64,000 bases of DNA from Dichomitus squalens LYAD-421 SS1 (GCF_000275845.1 NW_006766899.1:361348-425347); one strand, 5' to 3'; positions 48,049 through 60,080 are shown, numbered from the stretch's first letter. Made by a program: numbers and translations. The notes: generated by a model not told the origin, from the sequence alone.

Positions 48049-50703
48049 ATGCGGTTGTTGAACACATATACCGGAGAGTTTCGAGATTTCCCCAACCATT
48101 CGGAGATCCCGTTATACGCCATATTGTCCCATACCTGGGATCCGAACGGAGAACAGTCGTACCAAGATGTTAGGAGAATCCAGGATACGTACAAAATCAG
48201 TGCTGCGAGTCGTCAGATATCTTCCCCTTCACCGGCAGCCACCCCGCCTGCCGTTCCCCTGTCCAGCACCCAGCATCAACGTTCTTCCCACTCCCAACCG
48301 AGCGATGCACCCTTCTTAGGCCCTGACCCCCGGGCCTCCATCAGCGTAACGGACCATATATCGGCTGGAGGTGCGCATATCTGCCTAGACGTATGAGCTT
48401 TACTCATTCTACCACCAGAACTCTCAGATGCCTCACGGGCTGCAGATGGTCAAGATACGTTACCGACCATTGTCAGCACACCTTTCTACGCCTTGTCAGG
48501 TATCTGGGAGCAGAGGTGGGGACTATCGGCAAAGATCCGGAAGGCATGCGAAATGGCTCGCAACGACGGCTATGACTTCATCTGGATTGACTCGTCGTGC
48601 ATCGACAAGACTAGCAGCTCCGAGTTGCAAGAGGCTATCAACTCGATGTACCCCTGGTACGGCAGTGCTCACACCTGCTATGCCTTCCTGTCGGATGTAC
48701 CGTCCTCAACCCACGTAAAAGTGAAGGGCTCCGCATTCCGCGAGAGCCGATGGTTCAAGCGGGGATGGACGCTTCAAGAGCTCATCGCACCCCCGTGGAT
48801 CGTCTTCCTTTCCTCAGAGTGGAAGGTCTTGGGAACAAAGGATGGGCTGGTGGACGTCATTCACGAGATCACGCTGATCAGCCGCCGCATCCTGCGACAC
48901 GAGGATTCGCTAGACACGGCGAGCATCGCGCAGCGGATGTCGTGGGCGGCAGGACGCCAAACGACTCGAGTCGAGGATCAAGCGTATTCGCTGCAAGGTC
49001 TCTTAGGGATCAACATGCATACACTCTACGGAGAGGGCGAGCAGGCGTTTCGGCGACTGCAGGAGGAGATTCTCACGAGATACCCTGACCAGAGTATACT
49101 CGCATGGGGAACCGTTGCCAATCTCCCCACGGCCTCACCCAATGCTCATCCCGTTGATTGTCACCTCACTCGTAAGCTTACCAACTCGCTCCTCGCGCTG
49201 GCTCCTGGTCCGGAATTCTCGACGAGCAACAACATTGTCCCTACAAACGATACATCCTTAGACGCCTACCGTCTCCCTCCGCTTGAGTACACCCACACCC
49301 CTTACGGTATTCGCACGCGGCTCCGCCTTGTGAGCTTCAAGGCATTAGCGGACTCGGGTGCTCGACTCGTTGCCATTTATCCGCCCAACAACACAGTCGA
49401 TTGGTATCTCGCCATTCTTGAATGTAGTCCCACTGGCCATGAGGAGAAGCGCCTTGGCAGGGTTTGCTACATCAGACGAGCCGATGAGCTTGCCAACCGC
49501 CCATGCCTCTACTCTGGAGAGGCAACGTTCGAAGTGGACGGGCGCCTGAGCAAAGCTGACCTCTTCGCTGTATCATCGAGTGACCTCCTCGACCTCGATG
49601 CACACTCTGAAACTAAGACCGTCTACCTTCCCTATCTGATACGGGGAACTGTCGGCGGTGTCCGGGGGTTGCTGGATCCAGAAGCTCATACCATCCGCCT
49701 GACAGTTCCGGTACAGCTTCGGGATGCCCTACGGGACTGTGGGTTCACCATCTCGAACACCCTGGGTCCCACCGAACGCCGTCCTCATTCTCATTTCTTC
49801 ACGATCTCCGGCCACTCTCTCAATATCTACGTGGAGTTTGTGCATCTGTCATTCAATCAGCCTAGATTGTCTAGAGTCGTGAACCTGCTAATCGGTGCCC
49901 GCGTTTGGCTCTCCTGTCCTGGCGAGGATGGCCGTGTCCTGGCTCCGAGCCGCGGTGCTCCTCCGTATGCAGCCCTTACTTGGAGAGATTACAGATCGTG
50001 GCCTACCAAGCTCGCGTCGCGCAATGTCGTGCTCGATGCGGGAGAGAACATCTCGGTGCAACTCGGATTGGTCAGAAGAGAAGGTTCTTTCTATGGTCCC
50101 CTTCAAATTGACGTTGCGATCATGATGGGGGCAATTTGCGCACCGCCTCAAGAACCAACACTTCCCACCCCCTCCAGGTCGTGGAAGTTGTCATATGGCC
50201 TAATGCGTCCTCATCAAAGCATTTCGCTCACACTGCTAGGAGTCGACAGGAAGGCATTGCAATCGCAGGACTACAGCATCCGTCTAGACGCGCCGACCTC
50301 AAACAATCCTGATATGCATTCCCTCACCATGTCCACCTCTAACTACTCCATCGTCATGAATTTTTTTCATTTCCTCCATGTGCCGCCAGGCGACGAGGCG
50401 AGGAGTCAGTCTCTATTGCTGGCTGCTCGCGTCACCCTGAAGTCATCCGGGTCCGGCCAAGGCTTGCCAATATGCGAGGACGGACTCGGGACGTGTATTG
50501 TGGGGTGGCGCGACGACTATCGGGGGCGGAGCGGTAAGAGGTGGAGCTGGGAAATCGGCGTGCGGAATGTTGCTCTCACCACACCCTCCGGTATCCCGCT
50601 GACACTTTGCCTCGACTTGCATCTGGCGCAGCTATCCGAATACTACCTACGGGTGAATGTGGTCACTCCAGAGCACAACACACACAGTCAGGTGTCCGCG
50701 TAA
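48049..50703 (+). CDS. HET-domain protein, copy 1 (intact)
   Basis: Heterokaryon-incompatibility (HET) domain protein of the NACHT-less type found in many copies in agaricomycetes; a candidate self/non-self recognition or cell-death regulator. ATG 48049 gives MRLLNTYTGEF and the first HET block IPLYAILSHTWDPNGEQSYQDV. An intron of uncertain borders precedes a long exon (about 48480-50703). The second block is ARNDGYDFIWIDSSCIDKTSSSELQEAINSMYPWYGSAHTCYAFLSDV, the third SRWFKRGWTLQELIAPPWIVFLSSEW, then YSLQGLLGINMHTLYGEGEQAFRRLQEEI. About 500 further residues are beta-rich with no recognised domain. The frame is open throughout, unlike copy 2 at 59028. Confidence 0.82.
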
Positions 50704-50839
50704 GTATAGTACAGGTAGTTAGCACCAACCGAACGAAGTCCGTCATCGAGACATTGGCCATGCGACGCCACGGCGTGCGCGACTGCTAGAGCTCCAGTCA
50801 CGGATCGTCAGCTCCTCAGCCCCTTCGCCTTACTCCGGA

Positions 50840-51448
50840 TCAACTCCTCTTGAACTCAACAATTGGGCAGTACTCGGAGTGCCATACAAGCTCACAGCTC
50901 AGCGACATGCTCAGCTTCTCTCCAGTTGCCGATGTAAAGCCAACTGTCTGATCAGGCTCGAATCGCCATGGCCAGCCTGACTCTGTGGTATCTTCCCATA
51001 GAAAGGTATGCGTCTCCTGATGTTGCGATCCTCCTACGTCAGAGAGAGTCGACGCGATCTGGATGTCTGCTCGCAGAGACAGTTTCTCGAACTCCCCGTG
51101 GGGTATGATGCGCGGGTGATACTCGATGGTGATGACGGGATCAGGAAGGGAAAGTGTGAGACGGTAACAAGAGCCATGGTCGGACTCGTGCGGGTAAGGT
51201 CCTTCGAGCTTGAATTGAACGGGATAGTCGGGCAACTCCAACGCGCTCCTGAAATCGCCGTAGAGCGATAAGCCGAATTTGTCAATAGGCCTCGAGAGAC
51301 AGGGTAGACGGTAGTGCCACGGCTGCGAAGACCTACCATTCGGACGTTCATGATCATGATATGCCTGATTCGCTCGTTCTGTGTATCCTCGATCGCTAGT
51401 ACTTGACGTCTGTACTATTAGTAGCATGTTGTACGAAAGATCGCGCAT
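50840..51448 (-). CDS. Uncharacterised protein related to a HET-gene tail fragment
   Basis: Open frame of 202 residues from ATG 51448. It contains SSQPWHYRLPCLSRPIDKFGLSLYGDFRSALELP, beta-rich YRLTLSLPDPVITIEYHPRI, and ends LSCELVWHSEYCPIVEFKRS. The PWHYRLPCLSRP segment recurs at 62500-62570 directly after the HET copy 2 tail but on the same strand as that HET gene, whereas here it is opposite to HET copy 1. It converges on HET gene 1. It may be a small real gene or an inverted remnant of a HET-linked coding region. Confidence 0.45.
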   Translation of the reverse strand: MRDLSYNMLLIVQTSSTSDRGYTERANQAYHDHERPNGRSSQPWHYRLPCLSRPIDKFGLSLYGDFRSALELPDYPVQFKLEGPYPHESDHGSCYRLTLSLPDPVITIEYHPRIIPHGEFEKLSLRADIQIASTLSDVGGSQHQETHTFLWEDTTESGWPWRFEPDQTVGFTSATGEKLSMSLSCELVWHSEYCPIVEFKRS

Positions 51449-53335
51449 TCGAGTGCTGGGGCTAAATTGCTACGTCTGTTATCCTATGAAGAGTGCCCTT
51501 TGATGTACCCGGTTTATACATAAGACACCATCCTGCTGTCGGAGGGAGAACAACTCGCTTAGCGGCGTCTTGAACCCAATGCTAGACATTTGCACCTCTG
51601 GATCTGCGCATAGTAGGCGGAGATCACCATAAACACATGCCGTCAGTTCAGCAACATGTGTGCGCACCGAGACCGATCTCCGGGGTAGGACTGCAGACAC
51701 GCGCCCGCGGCTACAGGACTTGCGCATACGAGTGGCGAACAGCAGCCCCGCGCCGATGTATCTGGTAAAGCCAACCCGAGTATAGCACCACTCTTCTTCC
51801 CCTTCCATGGCACTACGCGCGGACATCCGGAGGCCGCAAGCCCATTGATTTACCCTCCGCGGTCTCTTCATGATCGACCCGAAGGCATCCAGAGCAGGTT
51901 CAAGTTCGTCCTTCTCTCCCAGTCTTCTACTTCCACCCCCTTCCCATCCCCTTCCGCCGCCCGTCTTCCAAACCCTCGCCCGTCGTTCCCACATCCGACT
52001 TGAGGGCGGCAGCGCATCGCGTCGGACCTGAGGCGCACCTGAACTCGGAGACCTTGCCTGAGAGCGCTCGCTCTTCGCGATCGGTTCCAGGACAATGAAG
52101 TCGACGGGAACGTGCCATGATCACGCTACGCGACAGCAACGTTCGACGGGCTCGCTACCGTGAACGACCTCTCCGTCCGCCGCCTCGTCTAAGGGATCAC
52201 TCGCCTCGCCCCGGCTTTTGGGAGGATGGTGGCTCAGTGCGCCTACATGCATTTGAACGGGACGGAGCGTGGTCAGAAACCACGTACGTTTGCGTGGACG
52301 AGAAGAAGATATGCGGATCTGTCGGTGCGCTTATTGATGTCATCCCCATTGACAGCGGCCGCCTCGCCCTCGATGGACGGAGGGAGGTATTCGAGCGAGG
52401 CGTCGGGGTACCGGTAGGCCTTCTTTCGTGTTGCTGCCTTCGGTCGGTCCAGCTCATGAGGCAGACTGTCCGGGCGCGACCTAGATGTCAAGCCCTCGTG
52501 GGCCGCCAGACACCTGCAACGACGGAAAGCATAGTGAATGGAGAGACGTGTGGTGAACCGGATACATCCTTCCGCGCCTTCCTGCGACCCCTGTCATCTC
52601 ACGCGCCTCGAGCAGGACGTGGTGTAGCTTCTGTAGGAACTCGTCGTCGATCATGTCCGGTTGTTCTGCGGGGAGCGAGCTATCTCCCAGCTATAGCCGG
52701 TCCCGCAATATTGTATCCCAAGGAAGTGCAGCAGAGCGAGTACGCGACGACGGGACAGAGCAAAGCAGAGGGCGCAGGGCGCGTCAATCGGCATGAAGAA
52801 GGCGAGAGCTGGAAACAAGACGCACCTGGCGCGCGGCGCCGACGAGGGCGGGCTACTCAAGGCGGGGGAGGAAGCCGCGTAGGAAGTCGGCGTTGAAGTC
52901 AGTGCCGCAGAGTTTGATGGAGACCTCCTGGAACTGGAGGGAAAAGTTATGAGAGGTGCAGCCCTTGGCATGGCAAGCAAGGAGATTGTGTGTTATCAGA
53001 CGGACTATACTGCAGTGGGAGGAGGTCAGTTGCACCTCGCATAGGCCAAGAAGCCTCACTCCGAGCACGTCCACGCCTGTCTATGCCATTGAGGTGCAAC
53101 GCAAGTCCGATGTGGTGTACAGTCATACACGGGTCCTCAGGACAGTCAAATGTTGTCGCTCATCCCAAACCATCCCCTACCTGTGCAGCCCATATCGGAC
53201 AATGCCATTATGTATGGTACACAACAAGGCATTGCACGCCTAAGTTTCATGGTAATCCAACTATGTGTGAGAGGGATCGGGGACAATCATCCCAAATTTC
53301 TCTTATCGCACGTCCCTCGGTCCTCGGGACAGCGC
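51449..53335. other. Interval with pseudogene debris
   Basis: Contains a peroxiredoxin exon fragment (52128-52215) and motif-free frames such as 51994-51479 (-) and 52117-52896 (+). I do not call a gene. Confidence 0.4.
52128..52215 (+). pseudogene. Fragment of a 2-Cys peroxiredoxin (exon 5)
   Basis: The stretch around ACCGTGAACGACCTC...CCGCC...CTCGTC...ATCACTCGCCTCG aligns with exon 5 of the peroxiredoxin gene at 45374-45452 (coding [19 protein letters not shown]), including some bases upstream of it, with indels. No other exon is recognisable next to it. Confidence 0.5.
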
Positions 53336-53468
53336 TTACAGCTAACTGCAAAAACGTCATGTGCTCGTGCATTCAGCGCCCTGTCCTACTGATTCGGGCA
53401 GGTGGCCAAACAAGGCACGCGCGCACAGAGCGGACCCAAACGCTCTATGTTTTTGCAGTTAGCTGTAA
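53336..53468. mobile_element. MITE-like element with 20-bp terminal inverted repeats
   Basis: TTACAGCTAACTGCAAAAAC at 53336-53355 is perfectly inverted at 53449-53468. If the outer TA is the target duplication, the element is about 128 bp with termini CAGCTAACTGC, like a non-autonomous Tc1/mariner-type element. No coding content. Confidence 0.6.
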
Positions 53469-53831
53469 TTCCCTCGTATGGAACGAAATTGCTGTTGCCG
53501 AGGATAGCAGAACCCGGATGTGGACATCTAAACGCCCGATTGCTTGAGCGCAGGAACTAAGTATCGGAATGGACGATGAAGTTGGCGGTTTTTTGTGTTC
53601 ATGCGCTGATCCCGAAGCTCAACATAGTACAACGGACATTTGAACACAATTGGATTTTGCAGTGGTCTTCGATTCGACACGTCTCGTCAAAATGATGTCC
53701 CCCCGTACGTACTACAATATACCTATTGCCACTGTCCTTTCCCATTCTCGTGCCATCGGGTGATTGACTAAGGCTGTTTGCGGCGACTCTCCTACTCTGC
53801 AGCCACTGACAAGATGATGTGGTCCACGAGC

Positions 53832-56438
53832 TCAGCAACCGGAAGGAACGGTGGAATCGTCTTTGTAAGCGGCGGCATTCGCGCCCAGCCCGCGGGACGC
53901 AAACTGCGTCCACAGCGTGCAGAAGTTCTTGCCGCCGAACCTGTTCTTATCCGCCTGGATCCAAGCGTTGCGGGCCGTTAGGACTACAGGGAGAGGACAT
54001 AATCGTCAGCGATGGTGGTTATACATCAATCGTGAGCTAGGACGCTGGCATACGTACATGTCGGGTTGCAAGGCTGCAGGGTGAGCGCGTCCAGGAAGAG
54101 GTGCAAGAAAACGGTGTTGCCGCCGGTTGTCCTAAGTTCGGTATGTATCTCATCAGTGAAAGTGTAATCGACGAAAGTGAGGCAACGGAGCTTACGTTGG
54201 GTCCGTGAGCGCCGTGGCCGAGAAGCCGTGGACGCGTACGAGGCCAGCATAGACGTTGTGGAGCATGTTCGCCCAAACCTCGCCGATATCTTCATTTCCA
54301 GATCCATGAGACGGCTGAGGGTGGGAAAAAACGCTACGAAACATACCATGGACCTCAGTCAAGTTCTGCAGGCTTGAGTACCTCAGTGGGTTCGTGGTCC
54401 TAGCCAGTGATCGCCTCAGAACGAGGCAACAGTACCTCTAGCGTTTGTACTCACGCATTCGTCGAGTATGGGTGGCTGCGGATGCCCGCAGGGTCGTTCG
54501 TGACGTACTGTCCCACCACGAAGTCGACCACCGTCGCATTCTTGTGCTCGGTCCATCTGGCCACGCTTCATGAGCATTGCAGTTCCAGTTTTCGAGAAAA
54601 CCATCCCGCGCGACTCACTCGGCCATCGCGTCCGACCACCCCTCACCCAAGCCGCCCGCTTCGTTCGTTTGGAGACAGCTGCCAACATTCAGCATGTCAA
54701 GATCACCCTTCCGTGCAAAATGCATGTAGAAACGTGCCGCCCAGTGCCCCCGCCCGTCATCCGGTTGCTGATCCCATGCGTGTTCTCGTGGACGATGATG
54801 TCGTTCTCGAGTGCACCGTCGCGCTCCGGGTTCGTGTAATCCCAGAGGAACATCCTCATGCGCCCGGATTGGCCACTTCAAGCGACGCATCTGATCAGCC
54901 AGCTCCAGCTGCGCCTAGGCGCGAATAACATGCTTACTCTGGCGGCGTAGCGAAATCGGCTGGATCATACCACCTTCAGCAACCCTGCGCACACATACAG
55001 TCCTCATCCACGACATCGCACTCACCATTGTCGGTCCCAGCAGAATCCTGCACCGAGATCGTGACGCGGTCGTTTCCGGCCCCGCCCTTGCCGAAGTTGT
55101 TGTTCTGGAAGTTGAACCCGGCCTCCGTGAAGCCGTACACGTACGAGATGTCGTGCACGGTATTGACGATGTAGAACGCGTTCGTGCGCGCGGCGTCGAT
55201 GTTCGCCTGTGTCGTCGGAGCAGCTTTGGGGTTCTGGGTGAAACTGAAGTTCAAGCCCACGGACGACTGGGTGGTCGTGTTCGTTTGCGCGCCCTTGAAC
55301 GCGACGGCGTTGTTGCCTCTGGAAACAGACGAGCGAGCTCATGTCAGACGGGAAGGGTAGCAGAGAAACTCCAGCGTACGCAGTGGAAGTCGTGTTCGTA
55401 GTGCCATCGCTGTGCCAGCCATCAGGAGACGCCGCGAGGTTCTGAGGGTTGTTCAGGACCTCGAAACCCTCGAGTAACGTCTCCTTAGTGATGGGGAGCA
55501 CGAGGTACTACGGGCACAACGGACCGTCAGCGACCAGTGTTTCTTCTTACAAGGCATAGAGAGCACACTGACTGATGCCTTGGCGACGAAGTCTGTCAGC
55601 TGCACAAGCTCCCCCGAGTGCGCGTCCACAAAGGCCTCGAACCATGCGCCAGTCGTGTCGTTCTGGATTTGCACGACGTGCGTCAGGGCAAGCGAGCCGT
55701 CTTTCTTCGCCACGAACTCGACCGTCGGCGGGTGCTCGTTGAACTTGCCAGACAGCGCGCTCTCGGCCTTAGAGATCGCATCTTCGACAGAAATAGACGG
55801 GCTCGTGGAGGGCACGTTTGCTACGGTGGCTAGATTTCAGACGCGTGAGGGCAGAAAGCGGAGCAGCATCGACTTACAAGGGGTGGTCACGAAGGAGGAG
55901 CCGAATGAGACGACCTTGTTGGCCATGTTGAACGCGACGTTCGCGACCGCATTTGCAACCGGGATGCCGTTCTGGGCCCAGTCAATAGCGCGATCAGTTC
56001 TCGGGAGGCGCATTAACTTCGTAGAACGTTCTTACAATCTGCTGGCGGATGAACGCGTGCTGGGCCACGTCACTCGAGAAGCCCGTCCTGAAGCCGATGC
56101 TGTCCGCATCGATGTTCAGACGGGATTGGATGAACGAGACCGTCGCGTCCTTCAGGTCGAACTCGTCCCGCGCCGACAGCGGATGGTCAATCCCGTTCAC
56201 GCCGAATGTCTAGTCAGACAAGAGTCAGTACTCTGTACTATGAGGTTGCGCGAGGGAAGCTGATGCGTACCTCAAAGGACGACTCAGGATGGAAGCTCTG
56301 GACGACCACACCCGGGCTGATTTCGCGGACCTGTAGGGTCGTATGCTTCAGACTGGCCGGGAATGGGGAGGCAGTAGCTGAAGTGGCAAGCACAACTGCT
56401 AGGAAGATAGACCGCAGAAAATTGCTCCAGAACTTCAT
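53832..56438 (-). CDS. Fungalysin, extracellular metalloprotease (M36)
   Basis: Secreted elastinolytic zinc endopeptidase made as a preproenzyme. ATG 56438; signal peptide MKFWSNFLRSIFLAVVLATSATA. The FTP propeptide region is HPLSARDEFDLKDATVSFIQSRLNID and VANAVANVAFNM. A PepSY-like part reads ALTHVVQIQNDTTGAWFEAFVDAHSGELVQLTDF. The catalytic domain has TNAFYIVNTVHDISYVYGF, GMFLWDYTNPERDGALENDIIVHENTHGISNRMTGGG (HExxH), CLQTNEAGGLGEGWSD (third zinc ligand Glu) and FLHLFLDALTLQPCNPT. The C-terminus NAAAYKDDSTVPSGC ends at the stop at 53832. About 10 exons. One intron just after GGGTG has a GC donor (GCACGT). No lesion found. Confidence 0.9.
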
Positions 56439-57420
56439 GGCTGAATGCTGTCACCGTATGCGTGCGGGTCGACTAAGTCCTGCGAGGGGATAAGTGCCTG
56501 CCGCTCCGTCATGCGCATACTGGCTATTTGTATCGGTGAACGCGTGGCGGTGAAGTCTTCATGAGAATGTAGCACGTCGTGCTCGTAGGACCGGATTGTG
56601 ATCGTAGAAGTGCCCTCCGGCCGCTGAGGATGATTACGGATGTGCTACAGACACTGCGTTCGCTCGAGGGTCCTCCGATCGTGGAAATGGTCAACCGTGC
56701 TGCCCGCTTCTTGCTCGAATGAGGTGAGCAGAGGACGTGGAAACAACAATGAACATACCGTTCTAGGACTCACGTTCACGACCCTGACATTGCGAAGGCG
56801 TTTTTATGGATGGTTCTGTCTCTGAGGTCCGTGTTCTGTCTCTGAGGTCCAGGTTCTGTCGCTGAGGTCCGGGTCACTTGATGAAGATAGCGGAGCAAAC
56901 CATCGCGGCTCACTCAACTGTGGCCTTATCGAGGTCATAGAGCTCTGCTCTGGAGACAGAACGATGTTATTGGAGCACTGCGGCACAACAAGGTTCTTTC
57001 CGCTAGAAAATGACGCCACGATGAGATGCCTCGCCAACGTGAGCACAGCTGCGTTCCATGCTTGAAGAGAAGCATGGAAGGTAATATACGACAGAGTATC
57101 GCGAATCAGGGTGAGCACGAGATTACAACTAGTGAGAGCACTGATGCACCAACCATCAACACTGGGTTCGCCCGCCGACGTGTAGCGAGCTATAGGTGGG
57201 TAGGTCAGTTGCAGCACACACACTCCTACGTTGACTGCTGCTCCTGGCCTTCTTCCCGCAGACAAGGGCTATGCGCTGAAAGCAGGATCCAGTCGCGAGA
57301 AGGAACACCGAGGTCAGCCACTCGCAAGGTTTTGCCCCTGTTTTGAGCGTTTAGAGAAGGTCCGCGACCACGATCCTGCCATTGCCAGAGACCTGCTTGT
57401 TCCACTCCTTCCATGCCTCA
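56439..57420. other. Upstream region of the M36 gene
   Basis: No gene supported. Holds the fungalysin promoter and the tandem repeat at 56813-56872. Confidence 0.4.
56813..56872. repeat. 3 x 20-bp tandem repeat
   Basis: Three consecutive units close to GTTCTGTCTCTGAGGTCCGT, differing at one to three positions, 375-435 bp upstream of the M36 start codon. Confidence 0.9.
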
Positions 57421-58091
57421 AATTTCAGGTGAAGGCTTGGACTGAACGTGCGCGTGAGTACCGAAAGGTCACATGGGGCACGGTGAGATCAGAGAACGAG
57501 TCCGCCACAGCCCGGTAGCGGCGGTCGAAGCAGCGAACGCCCTGCCACGCTCGCCGTAGGCAGCCGCACCATCAGCATCGAAGACGACGAAACGTTCTTT
57601 GCTCAGCCAGATTGCTGTGGACAGTTATCGCTCAGCGCGGTAAATGAGTCGTAGAGGAGTAGGACATCCTTGCCTGAGCACAAAACAGCAAGATCAGAGA
57701 CACATGAAGAGATGTGACCAACCGATTCCCAGCTGGCCCGTCACCATCATCGCGTCTGTATTCTTCAAGGAGCCGTTTTCACTGTTGTCACGAAGCCAGA
57801 CGAAGTCGGGGCGGATGGTGAGGACGTCTCGTATTGGTCAGAGGTTGACGTTTCCATCACACGCCTATACGGTCTAGTATAGGTTGTGCAGATGGGTGTG
57901 GTCCCACACGCTGTGACAGGAGAAGTAACACTGTCATCGTAGTTAAGTTTGGTTGGGATCAGGACGTCCTTGTCGGGGGAGAAATCCACCGTAGAGATCC
58001 CGTCTAAGGACCAGTGAGGTCCGAGTCGGGGATGCCCTCGAGCGTCCGCCCATAGATCTGTCGCGACTGCTAGGCGAGGAGAATCAGCCAT
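57421..58091 (-). pseudogene. Crinkler-like P-loop protein, truncated copy D
   Basis: Start ATG 58091: MADSPRLAVATDLWADARGHPRLGPHWSLDG, then VDFSPDKDVLIPTKLNYDDSVTSPVT. A one-base loss relative to copy C shifts the frame before the region equivalent to VWDHTHLHN. Beyond a degraded intron: QDVLLLYDSF-like sequence, WLSKERFVVFDADGAAAYGE, another frameshift, and a short FRYSRAR block. The Walker-A part is not intact. Left partner of HET copy 2. Confidence 0.55.
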
Positions 58092-58254
58092 GGCGAGTTT
58101 TACTGGAGTGGTTGCAAAAAAAATCGGGCTCGAAGAGTGGCCAAAAGACCGAAGACTCGAGCCCTCTGGGCACTTGCGGCCGTTCAGGATGGAGGAGGAT
58201 ACTTACTTGCCAATCGACGGCGTCTACACGCGGGTCGGGTCGGCAGATGCGGGG

Positions 58255-58277
58255 GGCAAACAATGTCAAAGAACGCG
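58255..58277 (-). promoter_or_regulatory. Shared upstream block of Crinkler-like family (copy D)
   Basis: Third occurrence of the block found upstream of copies B and C, here about 165 nt before the copy D start; core CAAAGAACGCG conserved, flanks slightly diverged. The adjacent TTGCCAATCGACGGCG stretch is also shared with copy B. Confidence 0.5.
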
Positions 58278-59027
58278 AGCACCGCTTTTGTCCAACTGCC
58301 CACGATCATCCTGTACTTTTGTCATTAGGCAACGTCAACCTCGACGTACCCGATCCCCTGTGCAAAATTGTATCCATTCCACGGCGATCTACGCGCGCAG
58401 TGGACGGGAACATGCAGCTTCGGGATTATGGTTCCTTGTGGGGCGACTGCCTTTTTTTCGACCTGACTAAGCCGCCGTCCATTCCTCGATTCAAAGCCTG
58501 AAACTTCAGCGGTACTTACTACGTCTTACTGACACGTACCCGGTGTCGTCGCGGGCTGCCTCTCACTCGTTCCGCCTTCCTCCTCGCTCTTCCCTTCGTT
58601 CGCCTTCGGGACACTGTTCTGTGCAAATGCTGTGATTCCTGCCATTTTTCGAACATGTTTGATAGTAGATTGCATGATGTGAAGTACATAGGTGTCATAA
58701 CTCTGACGCGTCTGGTATGTGAGGCGCGGCTAATGCCAACGTCGCTATCAGCCGGTTCCACTGGCATGTGTCAAAGTTCAAAACGTTCAACGTTTACTAA
58801 CGTTCTGCACCTGTGACGCCACAGCGTGTTTCCTGCCATTGTACGCGCGCGGTATTCTGCCGATGGTCCTAGCGATATACACCGGGTGCGAGCAACGCTG
58901 GCAGGTGACCTCCGTACTTTGTCTGCGCAGTGCAAGCCATCTCTGGGACACGCCGAGCGGTACGTATCGCTTTGATCTCCCGTTTATCGAGTGGCTAACC
59001 TGGTTCTAAATTATCTCGACTTCTAGC
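58278..59027. other. Upstream interval of HET copy 2
   Basis: Paralogous to 46947-48048 in blocks. No gene; ancestral HET promoter region. Confidence 0.4.
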
Positions 59028-60080
59028 CATGCGGTTGCTGAACACATATACCGGAGAATTTCATGAATTCCCGAACTCTTTAAGAAGCCCCGTTGTACGC
59101 CATATTGTCCCATACCTGGAATCCGAAGGGAGAGCAGTCGTACCAAGACGTTAGCAGGATCCAGGAGGCGTACAAACTTGACGCTGCGAGTCGTCAGACA
59201 AACTCTTCGTGGAAACGTTGCCTCGCCGGACGACAGTCTTTGAAAGTGGTAGGCGGTTACCTTTTGCGTCCCCTTCGCGTCGAAATTCTCCCATTCAAGG
59301 GCACCCGGATCTCTGCCGTGCCTTGACTGGCAGCCACTCCGCCTGCCGTTCCTTTATCCAGCGACCAGCATAGAGATTCTTCCCACTCCAAACCAAGCGA
59401 TGCGCCTTCTTAGGCCCTGCCCCCGAAGCCTCCACCGGCAAAACGGACCATCTGTCGGCTGGAGGTGCGCCTGTTCGCCTAGACGCGCGAACTGTACTGA
59501 TCCTACCACCGTGACAAGAAGCCTTAGACTCCTCTCAGATTGTGGATAGCCACAATGCTCTACCGTCCATCGTCAGCACACCTCTATCCTTTCTCTGGAA
59601 TATGGGAGCAGAGGTGGGGGCTATCAGCGAAGATCACCCTGGCGTGCGCAGCCGCTCGCAAAGATGGCTACGACTTCATCTGGATCGACTCTTCCTGTAT
59701 CGATAAGACTAGCAGAACCGAGTTGGAAGAGGCTCTCAACTCGATGTACGCCTGGTACGGCAGTGCTCACACCTGCTATGCCTTCCTGTCGGATGTGCCG
59801 TCGTGGGACCGCGTAACTGCCAAAAGATCTGCATTCCGCGGGAGCCAATGGTTCAAGCAGAGATGGACGCTCCAAGAGCTCATCACACCCCCATGGATCA
59901 TCTTCCTTTCCTCAGAGTGGAAGGTCTTGGGAACGAAGGATGGGTTGGTGGACCTAATTCACGAGATCACGCTGATCAGCCGCCGCATCCTGCGACACGA
60001 AGATTCACTAGACACGGAGAGCATCGCGCAGCGCATGTCGTGGGTCGCCCAACGCCGAACAACTTGAATTGAGGATTGGG

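Noticed and set aside
52117..52896. 259-codon plus-strand frame
   Set aside because: Begins in the peroxiredoxin relic and continues as Arg/Gly-rich text with no family resemblance.
53336..53468. CRISPR-like or terminator reading of the inverted repeat
   Set aside because: Only two arms, eukaryotic context and a TA border; a MITE explains it better. No CRISPR array exists in the window.
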